64,000 nucleotides of DNA from assembly GCF_027595985.1 (NCBI RefSeq), contig NC_073306.1, forward strand, positions 81,134,599 to 81,198,598. The letters run 5' to 3'. The stretch is from Sorex araneus (taxonomy: Eukaryota; Chordata; Mammalia; Eulipotyphla; Soricidae). Below, in pieces: positions 52,695 through 61,930 of the stretch. The position numbers and the translations under genes are program-made. How positions within the stretch are numbered: the first letter of the stretch is position 1; the number at the start of each line of letters is the position of its first letter. Below the pieces are notes generated by a model, which was given only the letters and a program-made list of their open reading frames with translations, did no database searches and had not been told where the DNA came from.

Positions 52695-52869
52695 TTTTTT
52701 TTTTTGGCTTTTTGGGTCACACCCAGCTGTGCACAGGGGTTACTCCTGGCTCTGCACTCAGGAATTACTCCTGGCAGTGCTGGGGGACCATATGGGATGC
52801 TGGGAATCAAACCCGGGTTGGCCACGTGCAAGGCAAATGCCCTACCCGCTGTGCTATTGCTCCAGCCCC
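52695..52869 (-). mobile_element. Young SOR SINE with exact 15-bp TSD
   Basis: T-run, GGGTCACACCCAGCTGTGC, GGGAATCAAACCCGGG and GCTATTGCTCCAGCCCC are present. The duplication TTGCTAAGGGATTTT is at 52680-52694 and 52870-52884. Confidence 0.95.
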
Positions 52870-53129
52870 TTGCTAAGGGATTTTATACATTTTTCAATAA
52901 TGAATGAACATCTTATATTCAAGTAATTCCATCTGCCATTCCATTAAGTTTGCTGGAGTAAGTAATGAAATATGAAATAAATTTATTATATGCCTGCCAA
53001 GGGGGCAAGGCTGGAAGATGGGAGATAGCCTGGGGACATCTGTAGAGGGAGGAGGGACACTGGTGATGGGACTGATGTCAAAATAATGAAACGACAATAA
53101 TAAACAATTTTATAAACCATGGTGTCTTA

Positions 53130-53640
53130 AAAAAAGAAGAGTGACATGCAAAAAGGTTCAAAAGGCATCTTCCAAAAAAGGAAAATTAAATAGTCAATAC
53201 CTTATTAGGAATCAGAGAGGTAGAAATTAAAACCATAATGAAATAGCACTGTATACTCACCAGAATGGCACAAATGAAACATCTGACACCTCCAAGAATT
53301 GGGGGAGAATATGGAACAACATGAACTTTCATATATTGCTATTGGGAATTTAAACGGATGAAAGCACTTTGAAAAATATACTGAATGTTTGCATGTTCTA
53401 TGACCCAGGCATTCCACTCCTTGGTAAACATGCCTTCGAAACAGCTACACATGTGATCAGTATAATGTACAAGACGGCTCAGAGTCACAGCACTGCTGAA
53501 AATATCTAAGTCTGAAAATTCTCAAATGACTATTCATATTAAAAAAACAAATATACTGTGATCTAATGACAAAATGGATTACCTATATGAATAAAAATGA
53601 TGAATCCTACTAAAATAACTGGGAACAGAGAGGAAACATG
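53130..53640 (+). mobile_element. Ancient L1M ORF2 fragment
   Basis: AAAGGCATCTTCCAAAAAAG, AACCATAATGAAATAGCACT, TATATTGCTATTGGGAATTT and ATGACCCAGGCATTCCACTC are decayed L1M ORF2 sequence. Confidence 0.8.
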
Positions 53641-54169
53641 GGGACAGAGAAGTAGTAGAGCAGTTAAGCCACTCGCCCTGCAGAGTTCATCCTAGTTCAC
53701 TTCCCATCCCCACTTACTAGTCTGTACATTCCTTGCTCACTTCTATCTTCCTCCCATGCACAGTGTGTTCTGGTTTTCTCAAGCATGGTCTATGTGTAAA
53801 TTAGCTGAAAAAGCAAATGACTTAATACTACCAATTTCTTGTTTTCTTTAGATTAATGTATTAGTGGGGCTTACTATATATAAAAAAATCAAGATATGCC
53901 TGTTTCCTAGTGAATTCCTATTAAGCACAGGATGTGCCAAATAGATACAGATTGGAACTGATTGACATGAAATAGTTTTCCCACTCAGGCTTGAACCAAC
54001 TTGGATTCTCTCAGCCCCCAGTTAATATAGTAGTGACCCCTGAACATAGTGCCAGGAGTAAGTTCTGAGTACTGCAAGGTATGACTTCCTCCAATGCCCC
54101 TCCCCCAAGAACAAAAAAGAAGAAACACAAAAATATTCAATGGGACCCAAAGAAATTCAAAACCAGGAA
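53641..54169. other. Intron stretch with a minor SINE remnant
   Basis: Around 54030-54110 a decayed SINE tail (TAGTGCCAGGAGTAAGTTCT) is visible. Otherwise nothing. Confidence 0.35.
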
Positions 54170-54251
54170 ATTACACTATGTGAACCAGATATACATATAT
54201 GTGTATATGTATATATGTATATATATGCATATCTGGTTCACATCGTGTAAT
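54170..54251. repeat. 82-bp AT-rich near-perfect palindrome
   Basis: The left arm ATTACACTATGTGAACCAG (54170-54188, continuing ATAT) pairs with the right arm CTGGTTCACATCGTGTAAT (54233-54251) with one mismatch. The TA/TG-rich centre is itself nearly self-complementary. Arms of about 41 bases carry roughly six mismatches in all, with almost no loop. Both ends read TA CAC...GTG TA. Confidence 0.9.
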
Positions 54252-54408
54252 ATATATATAATTCAACTAAAGAGATGAGCAAAGAAATTATCATAAAAAT
54301 CAGGATAAGGGAATGAATGGGAAGACGTCTAGAATACAAACAATATTCTTTTTAACCAGAATAATGGTTATGTGAGTAATTTTTACATAAATATTCATTT
54401 GGGGAAGC

Positions 54409-54535
54409 TTTTTTTTTTTTTTGAGTCACACTTGATGGTGCTTAGGACTTATTCCTGGCAGTTTTGGGGGACCACATGGGATGCTGGGGATCGAACCCAG
54501 ATTAGCTGCATGCAAAGCAAGTCCCACTGAACTAA
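54409..54535 (-). mobile_element. SOR-related SINE
   Basis: T-run, GAGTCACACTTGATGGTGC and GGGGATCGAACCCAGATTAG are in reverse orientation. Confidence 0.8.
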
Positions 54536-54539
54536 TTAG

Positions 54540-54643
54540 AGGTTGTTCCTGGCATTGCTAGGGGATCATGTGTGGTGCCAGGGATCCAACCAGGGTTGTC
54601 CACATGCAAAGCAAGTATCTTAATCCCTGAACTCTCTGGCTCT
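54540..54643 (-). mobile_element. Old SINE, 5' half
   Basis: GGTTGTTCCTGGCATTGCTA, GGGATCCAACCAGGGTTGTC and GAACTCTCTGGCTCT are present. It sits in tandem after the previous copy. Confidence 0.7.
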
Positions 54644-54647
54644 AAGA

Positions 54648-54650
54648 AAT

Positions 54651-54676
<26 letters not shown>
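54648..54676 (+). repeat. (CA)n microsatellite
   Basis: About 14 uninterrupted AC units. Confidence 0.95.
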
Positions 54677-54681
<5 letters not shown>

Positions 54682-54724
54682 TTAAAGTTTTGCCTTATGA
54701 TCTTCTCTGTAGATGGTCTTCATA

Positions 54725-54862
54725 TTTTATTTGGGTGGAGGTGCACTGTCCTGGCACAGAAATGTTGCTTCCTGTGGTATTTTGGGGAACACGAAGTGCC
54801 AGGGGTTGAACGTAGGACTCTGGCAGACCCAAAACATGCTGAGCCCACTGACCTCTCTAGTT
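54725..54862 (-). mobile_element. Old SINE
   Basis: GTGCCAGGGGTTGAACGTAG and CTGACCTCTCTAGTTCTT are in reverse orientation. Confidence 0.6.
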
Positions 54863-54907
54863 CTTATATTTATAATTTTTAAAACATGGTTAGAAATTGA
54901 GACCATG

Positions 54908-55078
54908 AGGCTAGAGTGATAGCACAGCGGGTAGGGCGTGTGCCTTGCATGTGGCCGACCCAGGTTCGATTCCCAGCATCCCATATGGTTCCCCAAGCAG
55001 TGCTGGGAGTAATTCTTGAGTGCATGAACCAGGAGTAACCCCTGTACATTGCCGGGTGTGACCCAAAAAGAAAAAAAA
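54908..55078 (+). mobile_element. Young SOR SINE
   Basis: GAGGCTAGAGTGATAGCACA, AGGTTCGATTCCC and GTGTGACCCAAAAAG plus A-tail are present. Confidence 0.9.
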
Positions 55079-55120
55079 TATGAGGCCATGTATATGGTTA
55101 AAATTGAGGCCATCTTTTCT

Positions 55121-55663
55121 AAGATCAACATGGAAAGTATCATGTTAAGTGAAATGAGTCAGAGAGAGAGGGACAGACATAGAAAGATTGCACTCATTTG
55201 TGGAATATAAAGTAACAGAATGCCAAGAATAGTAGAGATAAGTACCAGGAGGATCACTCCACAGCTTAGAAGCCTGCCTCGCATGCTGGGAGAAAAGGCA
55301 GCTCAGATAGAGAAGGGATCACTGAGTAAAGGGTAGCGGGAGGGCCCGCTCAGGATGAGAGAGGCGGGCTGAAAGTAGACTATAGACCAAACATGATGGC
55401 CACTCAATACCTCTGTTGCAAACCACAACACCCAAAAGGAGAGAGAGAGCAAAAGGGAATGCCCTGCCAGAGAGGCAGGGGAGGGTGGAGGGGATGGGGT
55501 GAGGGTGGTGAGAGGGATGCTGGGACCATTGGTCGTGGAAAATGGGCACTGGTGGAGGGATGGGTACTCGACCATTGTATGACTGAAATGCAAGCACAAA
55601 AGTTTGTAAGTCTGTAACTGTACCTCACAGTGATTCACTAATTAAAAAATTAGAAAAAAAAAG
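55121..55663 (+). mobile_element. L1 3' end (ORF2 tail plus 3' UTR)
   Basis: ATCAACATGGAAAGTATCAT, AAATGAGTCAGAGAGAGAGG, then the 3' UTR with G-rich tract and CACAGTGATTCACTAATTAA. Only the last codons of ORF2 remain. Confidence 0.9.
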
Positions 55664-55667
55664 TTGA

Positions 55668-55815
55668 AGACAGTGGTACAGAGAGGAGGGCATTTGCTTT
55701 GCAAGCAGCTGATCCTAATTCAGTATCTGGCACCAGATATGGCCCCTTAGGCCCTGCCAGGAGTAAGCCCTGAGCACTGCCAAGCTGTGGACCAAAGACA
55801 AACAAATAAGACAAA
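55668..55815 (+). mobile_element. Old SOR-related SINE
   Basis: GTGGTACAGAGAGGAGGGCA, TAATTCAGTATCTGGCACC and CAAGCTGTGGACCAAAGAC are present. Confidence 0.65.
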
Positions 55816-55819
55816 TCCC

Positions 55820-56030
55820 GGAACCAGAGAGATACTATTAATGTATGCCTTAACCCCTGTACCATCTTAACATGTACTCTAGTCTTGCTGACCTAGTGCA
55901 ACCCCCAGCACCACTTGGCCACCTGAGTGCTGCAGTGAACATCCCCAGAGCACAGCGCCAAGCAAGAGTCCCTGCACTGGCGAGCACTGCAGCATGTGGC
56001 CCACACCGCCCCTGCCAAAAGAAAAAGACA
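55820..56030 (+). mobile_element. Possible old SINE, long form
   Basis: CGGAACCAGAGAGATACTAT and CATGTGGCCCACACCGCCCC suggest head and tail. The middle is unclear. Confidence 0.4.
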
Positions 56031-56032
56031 AA

Positions 56033-56245
56033 TGCCATTTGATTCCACTTGTATGAGGAACTTGGTCAAATTCAGAAAGGAAAGCAGATGATCGGTGGAT
56101 TCCAGGGGCTGAGTTGGGGGCCATTGCTCAATGGGTACAGAGATTTAGCAAGATTCTGGAGTCAGGGTTCACAGCAATGTGAATGTAATTAATGTCACAT
56201 TCTGAAATGGCAAATTTTGTGTGTATTTCACGACATTAAAAAACA
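56033..56245 (+). mobile_element. Ancient L1M 3' end
   Basis: CATTTGATTCCACTTGTATG, GGATTCCAGGGGCTGAGTTG, CAGCAATGTGAATGTAATTA and AATTTTGTGTGTATTTCACG follow the order of an old L1M 3' UTR. Confidence 0.85.
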
Positions 56246-56360
56246 AAACAAAACACCAAATGATCACTGAACATAAAATCACAGTCATTGGGATGAAGAC
56301 AGAAGTCGGTACTCAGGTGCAATGGGAAAGGGAATCTGTGCATTCCTCTAACACAAATGT

Positions 56361-56365
<5 letters not shown>

Positions 56366-56412
<47 letters not shown>
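56366..56412. repeat. EVI5: (GT)n / (CA)n microsatellite at an EVI5 donor site
   Basis: There are about 23 uninterrupted GT units on the plus strand. In gene sense this is a (CA)n run that starts 12 bases into the intron after the donor of the exon at 56425-56520. Confidence 0.97.
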
Positions 56413-56415
<3 letters not shown>

Positions 56416-56424
56416 AAACAGTAC

Positions 56425-56520
56425 CTGGATTTCAAGCTCAGCGATATGCTGCTGCAGTTCTGCCACAGCGGCGATACTGTCTGCTTCCCGGAGCCTTACA
56501 GCCATCACCTCTTCCTTGTT
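56425..56520 (-). CDS. EVI5: EVI5 third-from-last coding exon (coiled coil)
   Basis: The exon is exactly 96 bp, with acceptor CCTGTCAATCTAG|AAC and donor CAG|GTACTG. It encodes N-K-E-E-V-M-A-V-R-L-R-E-A-D-S then I-A-A-V-A-E-L-Q-Q-H-I-A-E-L-E-I-Q, identical in my memory to the human EVI5 block. It is coiled coil, rich in A, E, L and R. Both ends are phase 0. The donor lacks the usual A at +4 and G at +5 and looks weak. A long CA repeat lies just downstream in the intron, where CA-binding splicing factors could act. It joins K-E-E-G-K-L-Q of the next exon. Confidence 0.95.
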
Positions 56521-56850
56521 CTAGATTGACAGGCAAAAGAAGCCAGAAATAAAACACACGATAAAACCAAATCAATGGAAACCTCAGCAAGAAAACATGA
56601 ATACTATGACCTGCCCCAAATTTAGAAAAGGAGAAAGAGGTCCATGATTACATGGGGGGAAATGGCCATTACCTCCTGAACCTGCCATGAAATTAGTGTA
56701 TAGAATAGCATTTTCTCCTTAGACATAAGCAATACTACTTATATGTACTGCTTCAAATACTAAAATTAAAGTTGTTAGGTGTTGGTGACTATGAGAACAT
56801 TTTGCTATATTCTGTTATCATTTATATTTTGTTTAAATTTCATATATTTT

Positions 56851-57030
56851 GGGGCTGGAGTGATAGCACAGCGGGTAGGGCATTTGCCTTGCACGCGGCT
56901 GACCCGGGTTCGAATCCCAGCATCCCATATGGTCCCCTGAGCACCGCCAGGGGTGATTCCTGAGTGCATGAGCCAGGAGTGACCCCTGTACATCGCCGGG
57001 TGTGACCCAAAAAGCAAAAAAAAAAAAAAA
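56851..57030 (+). mobile_element. Young SOR SINE with 12-bp TSD
   Basis: GGGGCTGGAGTGATAGCACA, GGGTTCGAATCCC and GTGTGACCCAAAAAGC plus A-tail are present. The duplication TTCATATATTTT is at 56839-56850 and 57031-57042. Confidence 0.95.
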
Positions 57031-57189
57031 TTCATATATTTTAACTTGATTTACATAAGACACTGCCAAGTAAACCAGATTATTTTGCACTCCTATCCTC
57101 ATGCAAATCTCCAGTCACAATCTGGGCTCTCGTATTTATGTGCATCTAAAAGTCATTCATTTATGTTGCTGCTATTGTTAGCTGAGAGG

Positions 57190-57300
57190 TGTGTGGGGAG
57201 GTGTTGCCCTTAGCAATACTGGGCAATGTCAGAGATCAAACTCACAGCCTCATGCATGCAAGGCAGGTGCGTACACTACTGAGCCATATTCCCAGACCCC
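57190..57300 (-). mobile_element. Old SINE
   Basis: GTCAGAGATCAAACTCACAG, CATGCATGCAAGGCAGGTGC and GAGCCATATTCCCAGACCCC are in reverse orientation. Confidence 0.65.
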
Positions 57301-57310
57301 CAAAGCTAGT

Positions 57311-57376
57311 AATTTATTTATTTATCCATTTATTTATTTATTTATTTATTTATTTATTCATTTATTCATTTATTTG
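57311..57376. repeat. (TTTA)n microsatellite from a SINE tail
   Basis: The tetranucleotide run lies between the left target-site copy and the SINE 3' end, so it arose from the A-tail. Confidence 0.9.
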
Positions 57377-57539
57377 CTTGCGTTTTGGGTCACACCCGGC
57401 TATGCTCAGGGATTACTCCTGGCTCTGCACTAAGGAATTACTCCTGGAGGTGCTCAGGGGACTATATCGGATGCTGGGATTCAAACCCAGGTTGGCCTCG
57501 AGCAAGGTTGCCCTACCTGCTGTGCTATTGCTTCAGCCC
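57316..57539 (-). mobile_element. SOR SINE with expanded (TTTA)n tail and 15-bp TSD
   Basis: GGGTCACACCCGGCTATGCT, GGATTCAAACCCAGGTTGG and GCTATTGCTTCAGCCCC are present. The duplication CAAAGCTAGTAATTT is at 57301-57315 and 57540-57554. About 60 bases of TTTA units replace the poly(A). Confidence 0.95.
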
Positions 57540-57554
57540 CAAAGCTAGTAATTT

Positions 57555-58129
57555 TTAATAGAGAATAATTATTTAGAATTTGTAAACACTTAAATCCATA
57601 CATAATTAAGACAGTAAATAAACAAGATGAATGCTGAGAGCAAATTCGGTAGATTATACCAATAAAAAAATCATATAGTATCTGAGGTATAAAATGCTAC
57701 CATTTTCATTATAATTCAAAGAAGAATAGAAGTTAAGACTGTCACGATTCTGACCCTCTAGGAAAATTATAGAACCTCAATATTTCATGAAAAAAAAATT
57801 CTGAAATTGTATTCTGTAACATCCATGCCCATGTATACTGATCCAGAAATAAAATATAAACTGTTTGGAAAAAATGGGGCATACAAAAATATTTTACTCC
57901 TCTATTAACTTCAGTTGAAAGGTTATAATAGCATGCAATCTCTGCACCTGGTGCTATGTTTGTAGACGTGTGCACATGTGTGTTGCTATTGTTGTATGGG
58001 CTTACGTTTTAATATAAATTGCATAATATTAGAGCACACAACTTGCAAACAATAAGATACACAATACTCATTATAAATTCTATCAATACATTCTCAGAAA
58101 AATATATTGATTTTTGTCAGGCTCTTGTA
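57555..58129. other. Intron stretch, nothing seen
   Basis: No repeat or exon is recognised. Confidence 0.4.
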
Positions 58130-58480
58130 TCTCTGGTTACCTATAGTTGAAATGGAGGATAAAGTCGCAGCTCTTTGCACTGGTGTTAAATATCCTCTAC
58201 GATTTGGTTCCTTAGTCACTCGTCTAACTAGCCTCCTATTTTACTGGAATTCCTCAACACCCTTCCCTTGAGCCAGAATGATCTTTTAATTCAAACAACC
58301 TGTTCTTTCTCATTTCTGCTCTTCATACATGCTAACCTCTCTGTGCAGGTGAATTCTGCTGTGAACTTTTCCATGACTAACTCCTACATATCCTTTAAAA
58401 TCTCAGCCTCATTCCAGAGCTCAGAGTTTCTTAAACTTTTTGCACTGGCAAGTCCTTTTTGCCTGAGAAATTCTGATTAG
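58130..58480 (+). mobile_element. Ancient L2 3' fragment
   Basis: GGATAAAGTCGCAGCTCTTT, CCTCTACGATTTGGTTCCTT, CTAACTAGCCTCCTATTTTA and GCTCTTCATACATGCTAACC follow the L2 3' order. Confidence 0.7.
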
Positions 58481-58546
58481 ACTAGGTCTTATAGGTATGT
58501 AAAACAGGTATAAAAAACCAACCACTTACTGACAAACCATAATGAA

Positions 58547-58930
58547 ACTTTTTTTTTGGGGGGGTGGGGTGGGGGTAGGCAGCACACACAGCAGTGCTCA
58601 GAATTTACTCCTGATTCTGTACTCAGAAATTACTCCTGGTGGGGTTGGAGCGATAGCACAGCGGGTAGGGCGTTTGCCTTGCACGCGGCCGACCCGGGTT
58701 CAAATCCCAGCATCCCATATGGTCCCCTGAGCATGACCAGGGGTAATTCCTGAGTGCAAAGCCAGGAGTAACCCCTGTGCATTGCCAGGTGTGACCCAAA
58801 AAGCAAAAAAAAAAAAAAAAAAAAGAAATTACTCCTGGTGGGTTCAGGGCCCACACTGGGTGCCAGGGATGGGACCCAGGTCTGTCACATGCAAGGCAAA
58901 TGCCCTATGTGCTGTATTACTGCTCCCAGA
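58547..58930 (-). mobile_element. Old SOR-related SINE split by a young one
   Basis: The left part is AGCAGTGCTCAGAATTTACT and the right part GCCAGGGATGGGACCCAGG then TATTACTGCTCCCAG. The break is at 58643-58823. Confidence 0.85.
58643..58823 (+). mobile_element. Young SOR SINE with exact 18-bp TSD
   Basis: GGTTGGAGCGATAGCACAGC, GGGTTCAAATCCC, GAGCATGACCAGGGGTAATT and GTGTGACCCAAAAAGC plus A-tail are present. The duplication AGAAATTACTCCTGGTGG is at 58625-58642 and 58824-58841, made from the older SINE. Confidence 0.97.
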
Positions 58931-58944
58931 AACTTTCTCTAATG

Positions 58945-59185
58945 AGGGGGACGCCTCCCAGCGATGTTCAGAGGCCTAGGGGCCCCACTCCTATTCTCAG
59001 CCAACAGCTCTGGTCGCTGAATGTAGGGGCCCAAGCATGAGATGCTGTTTAGGCGCTGTGGTGCTGCCCTGGCATTGCAGGGGGCCTCCAAGGCTGAACC
59101 CAGTGATGCTCAGAGGACCATGTAGTCCTGTGAACCAAATCCAGGTTGGGCACATGCCCAATCACTGGATTATCTCCTGTCCCCT
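58945..59185 (-). mobile_element. Old SINE, long form
   Basis: CCTCCCAGCGATGTTCAGAG, CCCAGTGATGCTCAGAGGAC and TTATCTCCTGTCCCC are in reverse orientation. Confidence 0.55.
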
Positions 59186-59367
59186 AAGGCAAATCTTTAA
59201 GATTAATTAGCAGGACTCCATATGGGGTCATGGCCTCCCCTTTGACAAGAAGATAAGAAATTTCCACTATACCTCCTAAATCATACAGCATCACTAATAC
59301 GGCTTTGTAACTGTACTTTCCTATTTGTATTCATCTTTCAAAGAAAGCCCCTTGAGGACAGTGATCT

Positions 59368-59374
59368 CTCTCTT

Positions 59375-59418
<44 letters not shown>

Positions 59419-59419
59419 T

Positions 59420-59461
<42 letters not shown>

Positions 59462-59463
59462 AC
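59368..59463. repeat. Compound (CT)n(CA)n microsatellite
   Basis: About 65 bases of CT-rich repeat pass directly into about 13 CA units. Confidence 0.97.
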
Positions 59464-59866
59464 AACTGCACAAACTTGAAAAATCTAAGAAATTTAACCT
59501 TGAGCTTGATTTAAGCCTTAAGATGACAGCCATCATGCAAGAGTTGACCAGACTCAGCTGGCTAAGCTGTTTCTGAATTCCTGATCCACTAAAATAGCCT
59601 CTGGTTATTGATGCTTATTGCTCAGTTAGGCCAAGGTTCTAGAAGTAATTTGTTAAATAACAATAGATAACAAATATGTTTGTGTTCGACTAATTTCAGT
59701 TAACATTACCTATCAATCAAGTTAAAAACCCAAGCCCTAGTCTTCCCCACTCACCAATCTAATACTCAACTCTTGCTAGTTCTATGCAAAAATAGTTCTA
59801 AAATCTATTCCACTTCTCTTCCATTCTGTTGATAGTACCTGAGCCCAAGTAGCAGCTCTGTACTAA
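59464..59866. other. Intron stretch, nothing seen
   Basis: No repeat or exon is recognised. Confidence 0.4.
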
Positions 59867-60110
59867 AACTCTCATGTCAAATCTCTCTACAGGGGCTAGA
59901 GAGAGAGTTAAAGTGCTGTACAGAAAATCTCGCATCAAATTTCTATACAGGGGCTAGGGAGAGCATTCAAAGGGCTGCTAGTGCAGGCTCTGCATGAGGG
60001 ATCCTCAGGTTCGATCCCCAGCACCACCTGATCCCAAGCACTGCTGGGAGTAATCCCTGAGTGGCGGGAATATGCCCTGGTACTGCTGAGAACAGCTGTT
60101 CCCTCTGCAA
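59867..60110 (+). mobile_element. Old SINE with a ~60-bp tandem duplication of its head and flank
   Basis: CTCATGTCAAATCTCTCTAC plus AGGGGCTAGAGAGAG recurs as CTCGCATCAAATTTCTATAC plus AGGGGCTAGGGAGAG. The full body follows only the second copy (GGTTCGATCCCCAGCACC, CTGGGAGTAATCCCTGAG). Confidence 0.7.
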
Positions 60111-60179
60111 AGTCTCTCCAACGCCACTTCAAATCCATCTCCACACACAATGACATGTGTAGTCATTTAAAAACTACAA

Positions 60180-60365
60180 GGGCCAGAGAGAGAGAGAGAG
60201 TACAGCGAGGAGGGAGCCTGTCTTGCACATGGCTGACCCAGATTCTATCCCTGGCATTCCACATTGTCCCCAAGCTTCCCCAGAGAGATTCCTGAGCGCA
60301 GAGCTGGGAGTAACCCCTGAGCACAGCCAGATGGGGCCCAAACCCACCACCCCAAACCCCCCCAA
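60180..60365 (+). mobile_element. SOR-related SINE
   Basis: GGGCCAGAGAGAGAGAGAGA, GATTCTATCCCTGGC and AGATGGGGCCCAAACCC are present. A decayed copy follows to 60485. Confidence 0.75.
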
Positions 60366-60519
60366 CCACAACAGGTTGGAGAGCAGAACAGGTGAGAAGT
60401 GCATGCTTTTTATGCAGGACTCACAGGTCCAGTCTCTGGCGTACTATAATGTCTTGTGAGCAGTGAGCGGGGAGTAGCTCTACAACAAAACAAACTTTAT
60501 TTTTAATAATAAAATTACA

Positions 60520-60745
60520 GGGCCAAGGAGGTAACTCAAGTGAGAGAACACAGTCTAGCATGTGCAAGGCCCTGAGTTTGATCCCTGCCACCATCGGGCT
60601 CCCTGAACATCACTGGGTAGCCCAGAGTACTGTGGGGCATGAGAAGCACTGTATCACTGGCCCCAGTGCTAAACCCCTTGGACTGATGGACCAAGTATAA
60701 CTGGGAGTGGCCTCCAGGTTCCCTGAGCTTTGCTTGAGAGCTTGC
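60520..60745 (+). mobile_element. Old SINE, long form
   Basis: GGGCCAAGGAGGTAACTCAA, TGAGTTTGATCCCTGCC and a long GC-rich 3' part resemble the copy at 35328. Confidence 0.6.
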
Positions 60746-60799
60746 TGCCTCCACAAAATGGAAAGAAAAAGGTGGAACATGTTAGTCTATGCTGATTTT

Positions 60800-60983
60800 G
60801 TTTGTTTGTTTTGTTTTTAGTTTTTGGGTCACACCCGGTGATGCACAGGGTTTATTCCTGGCTCATGCACTCAGGAATCACCCCTGGCGATGCTCAGGGG
60901 ACCATATAGGTTGCTGGGATTCAAACCTGGGTCAGCTGCGTGCAAGAGAAGCGCCCTACCCGCTGTGCTATTGCTCCAGCCTT
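60800..60983 (-). mobile_element. Young SOR SINE with 12-bp TSD
   Basis: GGGTCACACCCGGTGATGC, GGGATTCAAACCTGGG and GCTATTGCTCCAGCC are present. The duplication TATGCTGATTTT is at 60788-60799 and 60984-60995. Confidence 0.95.
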
Positions 60984-61045
60984 TATGCTGATTTTTATGT
61001 ACAAAATAGTTTTATTTTCTAAGAACAATCTAAAAGAAGCTTTAA

Positions 61046-61222
61046 GGGGCTGGAGCAATAGCACAGCAGGTAGGGCGTTTGCCTTGCACGTGGCCAACCC
61101 GGGTTCGATTCCCAGCATCCCATATGGTCCCCTGAGCACCGCCAGAAGTAATTCCTGAGTGCAGAGCCAGGAGTAACCCCTGTGCATCTCTGGGTGTGAC
61201 CCAAAAAGAAAAAAAAAAAAAA
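61046..61222 (+). mobile_element. Young SOR SINE with 11-bp TSD
   Basis: GGGGCTGGAGCAATAGCACA, GGGTTCGATTCCC and GTGTGACCCAAAAAG plus A-tail are present. The duplication AGAAGCTTTAA is at 61035-61045 and 61223-61233. Confidence 0.95.
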
Positions 61223-61233
61223 AGAAGCTTTAA

Positions 61234-61721
61234 AAGGACATATCATAAAATAGCAGAAAAAAATTGAGAAAAATAAAAGCATTAAGTGGTATGGTCAGGA
61301 AGACAGTGAGATAAAGAGAACAAGGGTGTGAGCAATGCTCTCATTTATATTCAGTTAAAAAATATAAATATTATAGCAAGTCATGTGTTGAGCTATTAAA
61401 CTTAATGATAAGCAATTTTTCTTCTTGCCATTATTATATAAACATACATCATAATCATAGTAAAATCCTTTAACTGACTTTCTGAACTTAATATTACCTC
61501 TTCAACAATTTTCCAAGTTTATGAACTAATGTACCTCTTCTTATGAATATATATTTCTCTGACAAACTGGATAATATAAAATTTTGTCTCTAATTTTCAC
61601 CTTTATAGACTTATATAGGAAATTCTAAAATCTACTAACTTGGTGTCAGGCATATTTGTAATTTTAGATATTTTACATTTTAGAAAATTTAATAAAATAC
61701 ATAAACTATAGCAGGACATAA
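61234..61721. other. Intron stretch, nothing seen
   Basis: Very AT-rich, no repeat or exon recognised. Confidence 0.4.
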
Positions 61722-61734
61722 GGATGCATTCATA

Positions 61735-61908
61735 GGGGCTGGAGAAATAGCACAGGCAGTAGGGTGTTTGCCTTGCATGTGGCCAATCCGGGTTCGATTC
61801 CCAGCATCCCATATGGTCCCCTGAACACCACCATGAATAATTCCTGAGTGCAGAGGCAGAAGTAACCCCTTTTTGGGTGTGACCCAAAAAGCAAAAAATA
61901 AAAAAAAA
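61735..61908 (+). mobile_element. Young SOR SINE in the 5' TSD of an L1 stub
   Basis: GGGGCTGGAGAAATAGCACA, GGGTTCGATTCCC and GTGTGACCCAAAAAGC plus A-tail are present. ATGCATTCATA / ATACATTCATA flanks it (61724-61734 and 61909-61919). Confidence 0.9.
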
Positions 61909-61930
61909 ATACATTCATATAAAATAATAT

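Larger units (their letters stand above)
30025..56424 (-). other. EVI5: EVI5 intron (about 26.4 kb)
   Basis: It runs between the two 96-bp exons. The donor side (56424) begins GTACTG, and the acceptor ends ATCACAAAACAG. The intron holds several tens of SINEs, L1 copies, a second composite retroposon, ancient L2 and L1M, the palindrome at 54170 and a long CA repeat close to the donor. No additional EVI5 exon was seen. Confidence 0.85.

Noticed and set aside
56221..56529. Plus-strand 102-codon frame across the GT repeat
   Set aside because: It overlaps the EVI5 exon in antisense and consists mainly of C-V repeats from (GT)n. The minus-strand exon with splice sites is the real feature.
59325..59576. 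Frame rich in S-L and H-T repeats
   Set aside because: It is a translation of the (CT)n(CA)n microsatellite.
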